Shown in pieces: positions 1-11,471 of a DNA stretch of 64,000 nt; positions within the stretch are counted from its first letter, which is position 1, and every line of letters starts with the position of its first letter. The stretch is taken from the NCBI GenBank assembly GCA_003640385.1, contig RCAB01000117.1, positions 1-64,000 of the forward strand. Reading direction: 5' to 3'. The notes below the pieces were generated by a model. That model saw only the letters and a list, made by a program, of their open reading frames with translations, did no database searches and was not told the origin of the DNA. The translations under genes were made by a program, and so were the position numbers. The DNA is from Setaria digitata. Its lineage: Eukaryota; Nematoda; Chromadorea; Rhabditida; Setariidae.

Positions 1-1515
1 TGCATTTGTTGCGCAACCCGAACTAAATTAGTCAGTGTCCATATACTAGAGAGTGTCCGTATACTTAACTGAAATCTTGGAGTAGTTTTCTTTATCAACT
101 ATACTTTTTATTAGCCTTGTCGTTGACAAAGGTGACAGATTAAACATGTAACTTAATGAGCCTTGCTACTGTCACTCGCACACCTGTATACACAGTACAC
201 CTCGCATTTGTCCCGATGATTCATCGATGGCAACATCGTCATTAATCAGTGGTTCTGTGAACGAGGAGGGCTTTCTAGTTAACTTGAGCTTCACTGTTAT
301 GTGATAACTATAGTCAGAAACACTTTGCAGCTCCTCCTGACCTTGTACCTATCATCTGACCTTGCTTGATCAGTTGCAATAGGTTATGTGGCAGTAATCG
401 ATTGTCAAGCTATACATATTCACACATAAGGCGGTAGTGATTGAACTGATTGTGGCCCTTCTGTTCATCTTCAAAGTTTATGGCACTTTTTGCAATTCAC
501 TTGCCAGCTAAAGGTTTGAAAAAGATCTTACACAATGGAGACAAAGACCCAGCCGAGCGGTACAAATCACTTCTCGAAATGTCATGTCCTCAAAATCACA
601 TTGACCTCTCCCCCAAACAAAAGTGAATATCATAGTGCAACTCGTCCACACAGCTAAAAATTTGACAAAAAAGAAGTCTCGAGAATATCTTGTCTTTGTA
701 AAATATCTTAGAAGCTTCTCTGTCCACCACGTTGAACCATTTCCAAAGTCATCTGCCGGTTATGCCCCTGGTTTAGCTGGTATGTTTCCTTGTCGGTTAT
801 ACATTGAAATTTTCGAACTTGATATTTGAAGTTGAGATACCTGTATTTTACTACGTCGTTCTTTTTTTTTTTTAATCAAAGGTCTACGTCTCTTTCCCAA
901 TTTTGTATAAAATTTGTGTTTTGGGTTTTGAAAATGCGTTACAGGTTTTATATCCCTTCCTCTTCTACGTTCTATCAATTTGTAGATAAATGCATGACGC
1001 TAAAATGGATAGATTGTTTTGGATTGTAAAGTCATCTATGGGAAATATGCATGGATGCCAATCCTGCATATATCTTTTCTTTCTTTTCCTCTCAAGACTT
1101 GTTCTTTTTTCTTTGTAAGCCTGTGAAACTGGAAAATATTCTTCTTTTTTTTTGTTGCCCGTGAATTGAGTCTGAACAAGACAATAACGGTTATAGGTAG
1201 ATTGTATTTGTTAATCAGTGGTTTGTTATCGTCGAAAAAAGTTTATTTAATCATTCATATGGTGGAAAAGTCCTGTTATATAGAAGAGGTCTGTTCACCC
1301 GAAAGCGACTGAACGTCAGTTATTGAACTATGGGGAAAGAAAGAAAGTTTCGTTTCATAAAAGCAAGAAAATGATAAACATTGTTTCAACAACAAGGAGA
1401 AAATGAATATCGAAAAATGCATTCGTTTTCGATCATACATTGTTATTCAATTATATTTTCTTTGGTTTTGTTCGGAAAATTTCGTATTAACAATAGAAAG
1501 CTGCTAGAAAGCATC
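1..1515. other. Intergenic stretch, no gene supported
   Basis: AT-rich sequence lying beyond the 3' end of the zinc-finger gene. The longest clean reading frames (for example 480-626 plus, 48 codons, and 623-829 plus) have no recognisable domain and no convincing splice partners. Several T-rich runs occur near 858-880 and 1143-1155. I see no RNA gene. Confidence 0.6.
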
Positions 1516-4500
1516 TCAGTTAAAATGTATCTTCATTGCAGGCTCGATGGAACAACGTGAAAGAGTGCCGCCGTGCATTTTTACGTGAAGTGATAGATCG
1601 TTACGACTGAAATATCGCGAAATCATGTGAGCATGAATTGAAATTTTAAAAATATTCCTAAAATTTCCATGTGAGATATTTACTCTCTAATCGTAGGCAC
1701 ATAAGCCTACATTTGCTATATCGCGCCCTATTCCTCAATAATATTAAGCTGTACAACTTCTGCCAAATATCTTTAAATGCTGAAAAACTGTCCACTTACT
1801 TCAAGAATTTCAAGTCGCAAATTTGACACGTAAAATCTTTTTCGGCAAAGTGCTTTTTACGATGGGTTTCAAGGCGTTGACTAGACGAAAACGATAGCAC
1901 ACAAAGGTCACAGCGAAATGCTCTTGTTGAATGGACATGTGAATGACCTTGAAGGGCGCTTTCTGACCCGAAAATCTTTAAAAACGAAAAAATTTCGATG
2001 AGCCTGTTTTGAAAGTTCTCGCTAGACCCTTCCATTATGAACAGCGATGCCAAAATAAGTACATTTCTGGGCCGTGGGAAATTGTTTTGCAATGTCTTTC
2101 ATGTCAAATTTTAGAGAGTTGTACTATTTGAATTAAATTAGAGGTTTTAAGGATTTCAAGTTTCCTACAATAAAAGTAGTTTAAAAGAAAATAAATGATA
2201 GAAAAAGTGGCAAAATGAGTCACTTAACCAAACTCTAACAAAGTAAAAGCTTTACGATTAATAACCTTGGAGCAATATGGGCACTGATAAGTTTGTTGTT
2301 GATCCAAAACTGGCGGTATACGCTCTCGAATTGAGCTAAACAATAATATCAATAATTAACGCAAGATAGATTTTGATAGTTATTTCAAATCCACGCACAT
2401 TATTAATAGTTCAGTTTTTCATTCACAGTTCAAAATTTACTAAAACAAAGCTAACTTATGTAGCGTCTCATGTGCTACAGCTAGACAATGATGATGTTGT
2501 AGCTGAGATTTGAAGTGAAAAGTCTGTCGACATTTGTGACACTGATACGCTGCTTTAACATCCAAATGAGTCGAATCGATGTGTGCTAATAAACTCTCAG
2601 TACTCGAGAAATGCTTCCCACAGTAGGGACAATCTCCATTGCTGGAATGCTCCACCACATGGAGTTCTAGTGTTTCTCTCGGGATAAGCTGGAATAATTT
2701 TCTGAAATGGTAAAAACCTCCAAGTCAGAAGATCCATTGGAGTAGTTAATGTAGGTGATACATTCAAGACTCAATTGTAAACCTGTTGGCATATACCGCA
2801 TTGTTGGTCTGGTCCACAGATATCGTCACTAAACTGCAAGTGGTACTTGGCATGGGTATCGATCTGCGCATCATTACGAAGTGCCTGTCGACAAATTATA
2901 CAAGTCACATTACGTTCACCTTGCATGTGCTCGCGAATATGGTCCTTGAAATGTGTGACGGTTTGGATTTGTGCTTGACAATCTGCGCAACGATTAGATC
3001 GTGGTACCTGAGGAAAGTAGGCTCAAGAGTTAATATCCTATCATCTAACATTTATCCAGTTACTTCTTGTGGAATGGCAGACACTGAAGTGTAAATAAAA
3101 AATTATCAAAATTACTTCATAAAGTGTTGTGAAGACAGCATCGCACAACACCACACTTTGTAAGCTACAGGATTTCATATTTCTTTTTAGTCGGAAGCGT
3201 TAAATTAAAATCTCGGGAGCAGAACTTAAATGAAATTAAAGAAAGTGAAAAACGGAGTTTTCTATAAGGTGAACTTCGAATACCTTGCAGTGCACAACAA
3301 GGCGATGAAAATCCAATTCATCATCGCTTTCAAATTTTATATCACATACCAAGCATTTTACTAACCGGCTTTCGGTCTATAATTCAAACATTGGGAATTA
3401 TACGTGGTACATTTTTTGTTTTAGCTACTAATGAATGGAGAGGAACTGTTGTAAAATATAGATTTTGTCGCTGTGCTATCTATTCAATGTGGTTTGCCAA
3501 TACATTTCAAATATATCACTAATTGAAACTCTTTGAAAAGCTCATAGTATAATTTTTGATACAAATTTTCAAGTTAATAAACTGCTGACAAGGCTAACGA
3601 TGTTCTTAACTGATGGTTCCAACGGATATTTAAAACTTGAAATATATATATATATATATATTTATTTATATCCGGAACATTCAGTGGTTGCCTGATTGTA
3701 CGAGAAAGAAGTAATGACCTGAAAGGCAGCTTGTTGTTTGCAGAAATTATCTTCGGATGAACTTTTCTGGAAATGGTTGACTGTTAGAGCAGCAGTAGGC
3801 CGGTCATGGATCAATTGTACATGAACAGCCAGAAGATCTCGGGTTTCGAATGGAATGCTACAGGCTGCACAGTAATATCGCAGAACTTCCTCGATATGGG
3901 TTACAGAATGTTCCTGAGAAGAAAAAGAATTTTTGAAAATTACGTTTGCATTACTGCCGAAACATTATAATACCTAGCTGTTGGTTGTTTTCGCATTCCT
4001 ACTTTTATCAAGAAAGGGATACCTGGAAACGGAGTTGGCTGCTGAATATTTGATGACATATAGCACAGCGGTACAGTATCTCCAAGTGTGTGTCGAAGTG
4101 ATGCTGTCGCATTTGCTGAAAATTGTAAAATGGTACCGCTGGACATTCTTTGCATTGTATACGAATGCTGTTCTCCATGAAATGCTCCACAGTATGAGAT
4201 ATTCGGGCCTAAAAAGAAGGTATGTAGAAGTTATATGTAAAAGTTATCAAAGATGTAGAGGATATTATTGACAGTCGACCAACATTATATGAGCTTTACA
4301 AAATTCTCTGATAACATTAGTGTCTGGAATATTCCTCATTTTTAAACAGGAGAAAAACTGATTACAGCAGGATCTATGAAATTGGCATCACAAAGACTGC
4401 ATTTTTGTTCATCATCTTTATTGATCAGATGCGTTCGCATATGACAACCAAATTCAGCGAAACCGTACAGTGTCGCATCGCATTGTTGACATACCAGTGA

Positions 4501-6325
4501 TGGAGCAATATCCCGAGTTTGAGAGATCTGAAAAGATTACCTAAGCTTCCTTTTAACCTTTTATAAAAAAATTTAATAACTGACGCATGAAAAAAAGGCA
4601 AGCGATGAAAGGGCAAGCGATCAATACAAGTATTGAAGAAACACGAACTACTAAGATCAAAGCTACTAATCACTACAAATGTTTTCATTAGAATTGAATT
4701 TAGATAAAATTTCGCACGGGTATTATTTGAATTTAATTCCAGCATTTGCATTTCAGTATTTTATAGTATAATTCTAATATTTCAGTATTTGTACTTTATC
4801 GCTTACTTTTTCTTCTTGCTTCAATTATTTTTAATGTTTTACAGCCAAGACAATAATCCAAGACTGCTTCCGCTGATACTATCAAAATGATGAAAATAAC
4901 ACACCTCTTTGTTCAATGGAATTATATCACCTTCCTCATTTTCCATTTTAACAATTTGTTGATGCTGAAACAGTGAATAAAGTCTTCTTCATATATCAGA
5001 ATGCCTTATTTATTTGAAGATTACATTTCCTAGAAAATCAATTTGACTAAGAATTCAGATAATAATTATTAAGGGCAGCGGACAAAGTAGAATTCTTAAT
5101 AAAGAGTGGACAAATTATGAGTAATTACCCCGGAGTTAATTAGGTAAGTATGAAGAATCACATAAGACTAAATCACCTACAAGTAGGTGCATAACTTACG
5201 ACACCGGAAAGAAAACTAAGTTTGATTGGCACTAAACGATATTTTTGCAATTACTTAGCTATTTAAAAAATCCATACCTGGTGATTCTGTAATGTATGAT
5301 TTTGGAGCGCTTTTATATTATCAAACCTAGTTTCACAAAAGCTGCATACTATTTGCATATCCATAGCCTTGGTTGAAACAAAAGATTCTGGACAAGAATC
5401 AGTACCCTCACCACTAATTTCCGATCCTCCATCTCCAATTATTTGTTTTCTTAAATTCATTTAGGATCAAATCAAGTTGTGCTGAGAGGACAGGTGTATT
5501 TGAGAGAATTTGAAGGGTTTCAATTTGTTAGGCATCAAAATTAAAATAAAGAATTTGCAACTTAGTACTGCAAATATCTACCACACAAGTTTAATTTTTT
5601 TATAATCAGCAACTATAGGGAGACTTGTAGTTTCTAAAGTAAAGGTATTTTCTCAGATAAAGCAGCAGCAATAGATTTTTGATACGGTTGCATCAGTTAG
5701 CTATGGAACAAAACAAAAACAAAGCAGTCTGATGCGCAAACCTTTTTTTTTCCCGCACTTCTTGATCACTATGTAAATCAGAACTAACTACTTCATCGTC
5801 TGAAATGTTTTTAGGTGATCATATTAATAAACACATTTAGAAAACTGATCAGCTGAAATATTAAATGGGTGGATGGATGATCGGGTGACTTAACTACTAC
5901 TCAGCACGTCAAGCTGCTGTAGTTCCGCAGTACTACACTGTATTTTGAAGGCCATCCCCTATAAAATTAGTCCTCAGAGTTTCAGAACTGGAATTGTGGA
6001 GAATAAAGAACACCATTAGTTTCAATGTGGTAATAAGTACGGTCCGGCATAGATAATAGTAAAGAGATTGTTTGATAGCTATTAACCATGATAAGAAAGA
6101 ACACAGTTTTAGGATTTTGGTGAAGTTAATGAAACCAAGCTCTGTAATATAATTAAGGACGGAACGAGCAACATACAATGCACAGTTTGAATGTTTTTTT
6201 TGGGAATTTTGCTTTGACTGGAAGAAATTTATTAAAACCCTCAAAAGAAAATATTCCGAGAATTTCACAGAATACATTATACCTTTAAACGCTTTCGGCT
6301 TAAACTGCTTCCTCTTCATTGACAT
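1516..6325 (-). CDS. Poly-C2H2 zinc-finger protein, ZNF423/ZNF521 (OAZ)-like
   Basis: Predicted nuclear DNA-binding regulator of 556 residues with about 14 C2H2 fingers. Exons, 5' to 3': 6283-6325, 5742-5799, 5278-5449, 4905-4964, 4366-4527, 4023-4208, 3719-3913, 2783-3007, 2456-2688, 2266-2335, 1800-1975, 1516-1606. All phases agree and the total length divides by three. Several fingers become complete only after splicing (for example the junctions at 4366/4208, 2266/1975 and 1800/1606), which supports the model. The N-terminus, MSMKRKQFKPKAFK, resembles the MSRRKQxxP motif by which FOG, SALL, BCL11 and ZNF423/521 proteins recruit the NuRD corepressor. The finger order (pairs such as CADC/CIIC and CPYC/CHKC) resembles the C-terminal half of ZNF521, whose vertebrate members have about 30 fingers, so this is a shorter relative. 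The acceptor at 2688 is the least certain boundary. The orthology is inferred from remembered family sequences. Confidence 0.8.
3642..3662. repeat. (AT)n microsatellite
   Basis: About ten AT units within the intron between zinc-finger exons ending at 3719 and starting at 3007. Confidence 0.9.
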
Positions 6326-7846
6326 TGTTGACGAGATCTTCAGCTTTCCAAAACAGTGAATAACGAGAGTTACACATACAAGCTATAGCTCTTTGTAGAC
6401 CGTACTGTCTAGGAAGTTCGAGTATTACCGATTTGGAAGTGAGTTGAGTTAGGAAGGTCGACTAAAAGACAAAATTTAATGTGAAGGAAGAGGGGGAGGT
6501 GATTTGAACTGGGTAATATGCGAGCTTGTAGCATAGGAGCAATTCCCTGGTGAATCCTGGTTATGGGCTGTGCAGTCTGTGAAGCAGGTCCCATGAAATC
6601 CCTGAGGGAATGTAATAACCCACACTCCTCCACCGTTTCTTTTCATCCTCATTCTCCCTTCCTCCCTTCCGCTTAATTAGCTTGTTTGAATTTTCGACTT
6701 GGCCGACCAACTGCAGGAGTGGGGCAACAACTTCTTTTCGTTTTCTAAAATTTCTAAGGGTCCTAAAACAGTATTACGGGAGATCGTATGTCACTGGAAT
6801 CTGTTGCGACGAATCTTTCCTCCAACTGAATTAAACTTCATAACCGTATCAAACGATACTAACAAGACAATTATGCTTTCCCTTAACGACCCCCTGTTGC
6901 ACAGTGAAAGGGCATAGTTTTGCATGCATCTTCACTTCCTGAGACTGAAAATCTACGACTGCCAGATCGACGTCATTTTAATTGGAATTTGGTAGAAAAG
7001 TTTCGAAATAAAAAATCTTGGAACCACTTGGGTTCACCTTTAGACATACACTTCCATCTGGTCCCAATTCGGATGCAAAATAATAAGCAGGTTGCATCAG
7101 TTTTAATAAACATTTTTAATGTGGATGTTCACTAGTAAACGATAGAACTTCTTTTCAAAGTTATATTAAAAGTATTGCTAATTTTTTTCAAAGCAACTTA
7201 TATCCTGCTAATTTCTTTTTTTTTCTAATTTCTTTTTCTTTTCCTGCTTCATGTTGTTGATATTAACCGAACACAAGAGCGGAAAAGAAGCATGAAATGG
7301 AGGCGCTTATTTTTATTTTCAGCTTTAATTTTAAAGACTGCTCCAAATATTTATAAAATGCAAAATTTTCATCTACACTTATACAGAAATACGATGAAAG
7401 CTCAAAACTGCGAATCACATAATGCAAAGTTCTTGTTAAACCCTTATTATGCAACTCAATAACTGATCCTAAGATCATTATGATTAAACTGCAGTTTCAC
7501 AGTACATTAACAAAATGGATCTGTTTATAACTTTCATTATTACCTTCAACTGAGTAATCTTAAAAAAGTTTGGAAAAAGAAATCCTGTATCTAACAAGAT
7601 AGATCCAGATTACTTGAACCAGGCATACCTGCAAAGAGTTTCTTAGCGGAAATTTAGGGTCACCATGAAAAATGACAATGACTACAACAAATTCCCAAAC
7701 AAGCTTTCCACTAGTGGTAAAAACTGAAAACAACACAATGAGAAGTAAAAAAAGTAGGACAGCAATAAACATTTTTGCAAATATCAATTAATGATGTTTT
7801 CTACTTATTTTTGACTATAGGAAAAACGGAAATCAAATAAAAAATT
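6326..7846. other. Intergenic stretch, no gene supported
   Basis: Lies between the zinc-finger start codon and the tetraspanin stop. It should hold the zinc-finger promoter and the tetraspanin 3' UTR. Plus-strand frames at 6699-6917 and 6920-7135 have no recognisable domain. A possible alternative last tetraspanin exon begins after the acceptor near 7632. Otherwise I see only T-rich runs around 7215-7245. Confidence 0.55.
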
Positions 7847-9950
7847 TCATAAGGAATACATGACAGTCGCATCATCCCTCTGTCTGCTATTTGTACTTAC
7901 AGGTCGAAATTCCAAAAAATCACGCCACTTGATGTATAAACATATGCCAAAACCTATGCCAAATATCTGGAAAGTACATAATATTTTCAAGAAGAAATCA
8001 AAATAAAAGAAAATAAAACTTGGTGACAACATAACAATCACTCCAAATTTCTATTTAGAACACTTTTTGTCAAAGTGACGGATTGGTTGAGAACGCTAAA
8101 CAAGATAAGGAATTAAAACTTTCTTCCCTATCTAATCCCGACGACTGATCAGATATTTAACTCAGCAACAGAATCATTATTAAAATTCAGTAACGAAATC
8201 AGCAAGAAAAATACCTGAACAAGAGCGAGTGCAAATGAAGCGCCACATATGATTAACAAATGTTCTTTTACCACTTTCATCAAATAACTCAAACATCCCT
8301 GCAAATTGCGTCAAAAGCTTTAATACAAAATCTGAACAAAAAGTTTAGTGGGAGAAACACATCAACTAGGGAGTTCCGCTGACACAACTCTAGCGATTCT
8401 TGAACAGATCCTATCAGAATGAGTGATGTGAGAATTCTGGAGAATCTGACAGACATAAACCAATACTGATAACTGCAGTGACATCTCACATTATAATAAA
8501 TATTTGAGGGATGATCTCGACGTCCACAATTCGGTCTTTCTGAGCGACAGCAAAAATCGGGCACAGCCAAATCAAACGAACGCTGCTTGAGCTCAGAGGC
8601 ACTATTTACTTTTTGCCACCAAACAGAATCACGCCAGTCTTCAAAAGATTGCGAACCACAACAGTGGCCCTACAAAAAGACATAATAACCTATTATGATT
8701 TGGGAAGAAACAGTAAAGTTCTGCAAAATTTCATTTTAGATTTAGAATCACATCACCTAGTTGTAGAGCACAACCAGCAGCTTACAAGTGCATCAAAATC
8801 CAAAACCTTTAAAAGTCAGTGCACACAAAAAAAGGAAAAAAAAAACCCGAAACTCTGGCATAGATATAAATCTGATAACACTGTGGATCTGATAACTCAT
8901 TTTTGATCCACTAAAACTTAAAGCACTATTTCCACCAGTTACAGTTCAACTGAAATACAAATTCCTCAACATTACTTCCGTAGCATTAAATGTAAACAGA
9001 TGTTTAGATATATTGCTAATTACACTTTCATTTTTCTAAAAAAAACACTACTTACTCAAGAAATAATGGCTTATAACACGAGTTTATACCTGCCGATGCA
9101 AATGTTTCAGTGCTCGAGAGATATCATTGTGTTCAGAATGATCTCGAATAACTGACATCAGTAAGGTTGTTCCAAGATTATTCTCAAGTTGCTCGATGTA
9201 AACATACGTCATAATGCATAGCGTAAACTCCATCAACAGTGTGAGCAATACCAAAATACAGTACTAAAACAAACAGCCAGTTATACGTAATTGTAACACT
9301 AACTACTGTCTGAGACAAAGGCGATATTAACAGACTAATTGCTTTATTTAAGAATTAACACGTAATAAAATCGAAGTGAATTATAAACTAATGATTATGC
9401 TGAATGCAATATACAGTTGGAAAGCGTGTTAAATCAACGCTTTAAGAAACATAAATATGACTGAATTAAATAAAAGAAGTACCAACCAATAATAGCAGAA
9501 ACTGTTTCCTTTTTAAAATAGCCCAGCAACCAGACGAAGCTACAACAAACATAATCAACCCGATAACGAAACATAGAATGATACTCTGCAGGTACCTGTT
9601 GCTATATGACAGTAAGCCAATTGTAGAATATTTTGCGACATAACTCCACATGGCTAAACCAATAAATACCACACAACTGACCTACAGTAAAGTATCAATT
9701 ATAGTATTAAAGTCAACAACTGGGTCTAAAATTTTGAAACTTTGTGAATTCCATCTACTCCTCCCCTCCTCTGCTGAAATTTAATGTTGCTTCAAAATAA
9801 GAATAAATATCATTCACAATACGCAATGAAATGTGGGAAACTAACGTAGAAAAGAAAATTGAAAAAATAAATAATCATCTGAAGAAGCTGTATGTCACAA
9901 TAACTTTTATGATATGGCACCCTTCGTGTATGAATACTTCTTCTAGCCAT
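7847..9950 (-). CDS. Tetraspanin, CD151-like
   Basis: Predicted four-pass membrane organiser of 285 residues. Exons, 5' to 3': 9846-9950, 9487-9681, 9090-9263, 8490-8669, 8215-8298, 7847-7966, all joined in phase 0. Transmembrane segment 1 is split across the first two exons (…FFNFLFY then VSCVVFIGLAMW). TM2 and TM3 follow. The large extracellular loop has the hallmark CCG (residues 161-163), VPDFCC (195-199), NCG (205-207) and GC (219-220), giving six loop cysteines. The stretch from CCG to the RDHPSNIY segment closely parallels vertebrate CD151/TSPAN11. TM4 ends in a short KWRDFLEFRP tail. The N-terminus is unusually basic (MARRSIHTRR). A donor at 7901 (GTAAGT) would allow an alternative C-terminus; reading through it gives the stop at 7847 used here. 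CD151-type tetraspanins typically organise integrins at the cell surface, but the partner here is unknown. Confidence 0.85.
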
Positions 9951-11471
9951 CAGTAATTAATTTTTAACTGGAAGACTTGAAACACTGAATAAAAACAAAC
10001 TGAAAAAATGCAGGATTATGATAAACAGAGTGATGAGGTTGAATTCAATCCACTTAGTTCTCAAAAAGTACAGGTAATTTCTTGTTATTCCTACCACTCG
10101 TATTATGATGGTGTAAAAAATAACGATCACGAGCCACTGTACATTACAGGAACTTCCAATATAAGGTGAACGAATGGCACATCTTGTCGTTATTGAGAAA
10201 ACTGTTAGGGAGATAACATCTCATACATTAATATGCAGGCATGCAGGCACGACATATCCCTCTCTCCCAGTCGTGTCAGAGATGCCCTATATCTTTGAGA
10301 ATGAGTATTTCTGTGACTATTTTAAGCCGTCTAATTCTTAGTGTCTGTGAGATGTGTATGTGAATACTACACTTTATCGAAAATGCAGCTGTGTCACTCA
10401 ATTAAGATACAGTCATTATCATTAAGAAAGCTTTCACTTTTCAGGGATGTAGGCTTTTTATATGCAGAACATTATTATACAAACAGAGAAATCAATTTTG
10501 CACAATAAAACTTTAAAAAGAGACTACTTCGGTGTTTCAGCAACTATATTGCACCTTGCATCGACAACGTCAGTCGCTGCTTCAGCCATTGTGACAATAT
10601 TGAAACCGAAATCGTCCCCGCAACAAAAAGATCTAAAAACAGAAACGTATGAATAATACCATGCCAAAAATATACTATCTCCTTACTTTAATAGAAGTTT
10701 CTGAGTTATTTCTAAGAATCTATTCAAAAAGGACATCTCATTCCCTCTGCTTAATACAGATACTGCCAATAAATCGATTTCAACAGAATACATATGCATC
10801 CGAATATCCATTTTCACTCAATGGTTCAATAAATTGCGCAACCAACTTTTTTTTTCCTTTCATTGCAAATATTTACAGGGAACTTACTAACATATAAACC
10901 CTCATAGAATTATTAATTCCTGAATCAGATGTTAACAGCGATATTTCTGCGATATGAGAAAAATCCTCGCACTTCGTGAAACTCTTTCGAAAAATATTTG
11001 GAGATGAAACCTGCACTTCAATATGAAATGAAAATTAATTCAATATTTATTAATCGTAAAAGAGAATTTCCCATATGATATTATTTACAACAGCAGAGAA
11101 AATTTTTAGTGCAATGACCACTTTATAATTGAAGTTTACTTTCTTAAAAAAAAAAAACAGTTTTTGAAAATAAATTAACGAAAAGAAAAAATGTCTTTAT
11201 TGAGCTACACACATCAATTATTGATTACAACAGCAGTAGTCACAATTTTCAGTGTTCTCGAAAAATATCCACTTTTTTTTAAATTCATTTGAAGTAACTT
11301 CATTCACTTAAATGTCTTTCCATGTNTTTTAAATTTTGTCTTTTTTTTAAATTCATTTGAAGTAACTTCATTCACTTAAATGTCTTTCCATGTTAACCAA
11401 GAACATGTCTTTTAAAGATAATCAATCAATAGATACATTCAATAGATTATACAGCAATCAAGCAAGCCTTA
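9951..11471. other. Intergenic stretch, no gene supported
   Basis: Upstream of the tetraspanin and downstream of GUF1, so it should carry the tetraspanin promoter and the GUF1 3' UTR. Short frames at 10009-10073 (plus) and 10555-10589 (minus) each end at a GT donor but have no partner exon I can defend. The 53-bp direct repeat around the ambiguous base is listed separately. Confidence 0.5.
11273..11393. repeat. 53-bp direct duplication across an ambiguous base
   Basis: Bases 11273-11325 and 11341-11393 are identical. They are separated by 15 bases that begin with the only N in the window (11326). Two identical copies abutting an N are typical of a contig join where overlapping ends were not merged, so the second copy may not exist in the genome. 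It falls between genes and does not alter a coding model. Confidence 0.85.

Noticed and set aside
480..626. 48-codon plus ORF
   Set aside because: No splice acceptor, no domain, and too short to support on composition alone.
10009..10073. Short plus frame MQDYDKQSDEVE… ending at a GT donor
   Set aside because: Looks like a first exon, but no in-phase partner with any recognisable content follows on the plus strand before GUF1.
9976..10150. Hydrophobic minus-strand frame as the tetraspanin N-terminus
   Set aside because: It lacks the FN-xLF pattern and would add a complete extra membrane span. The exon 9846-9950 supplies the expected first half of TM1 in the correct phase.
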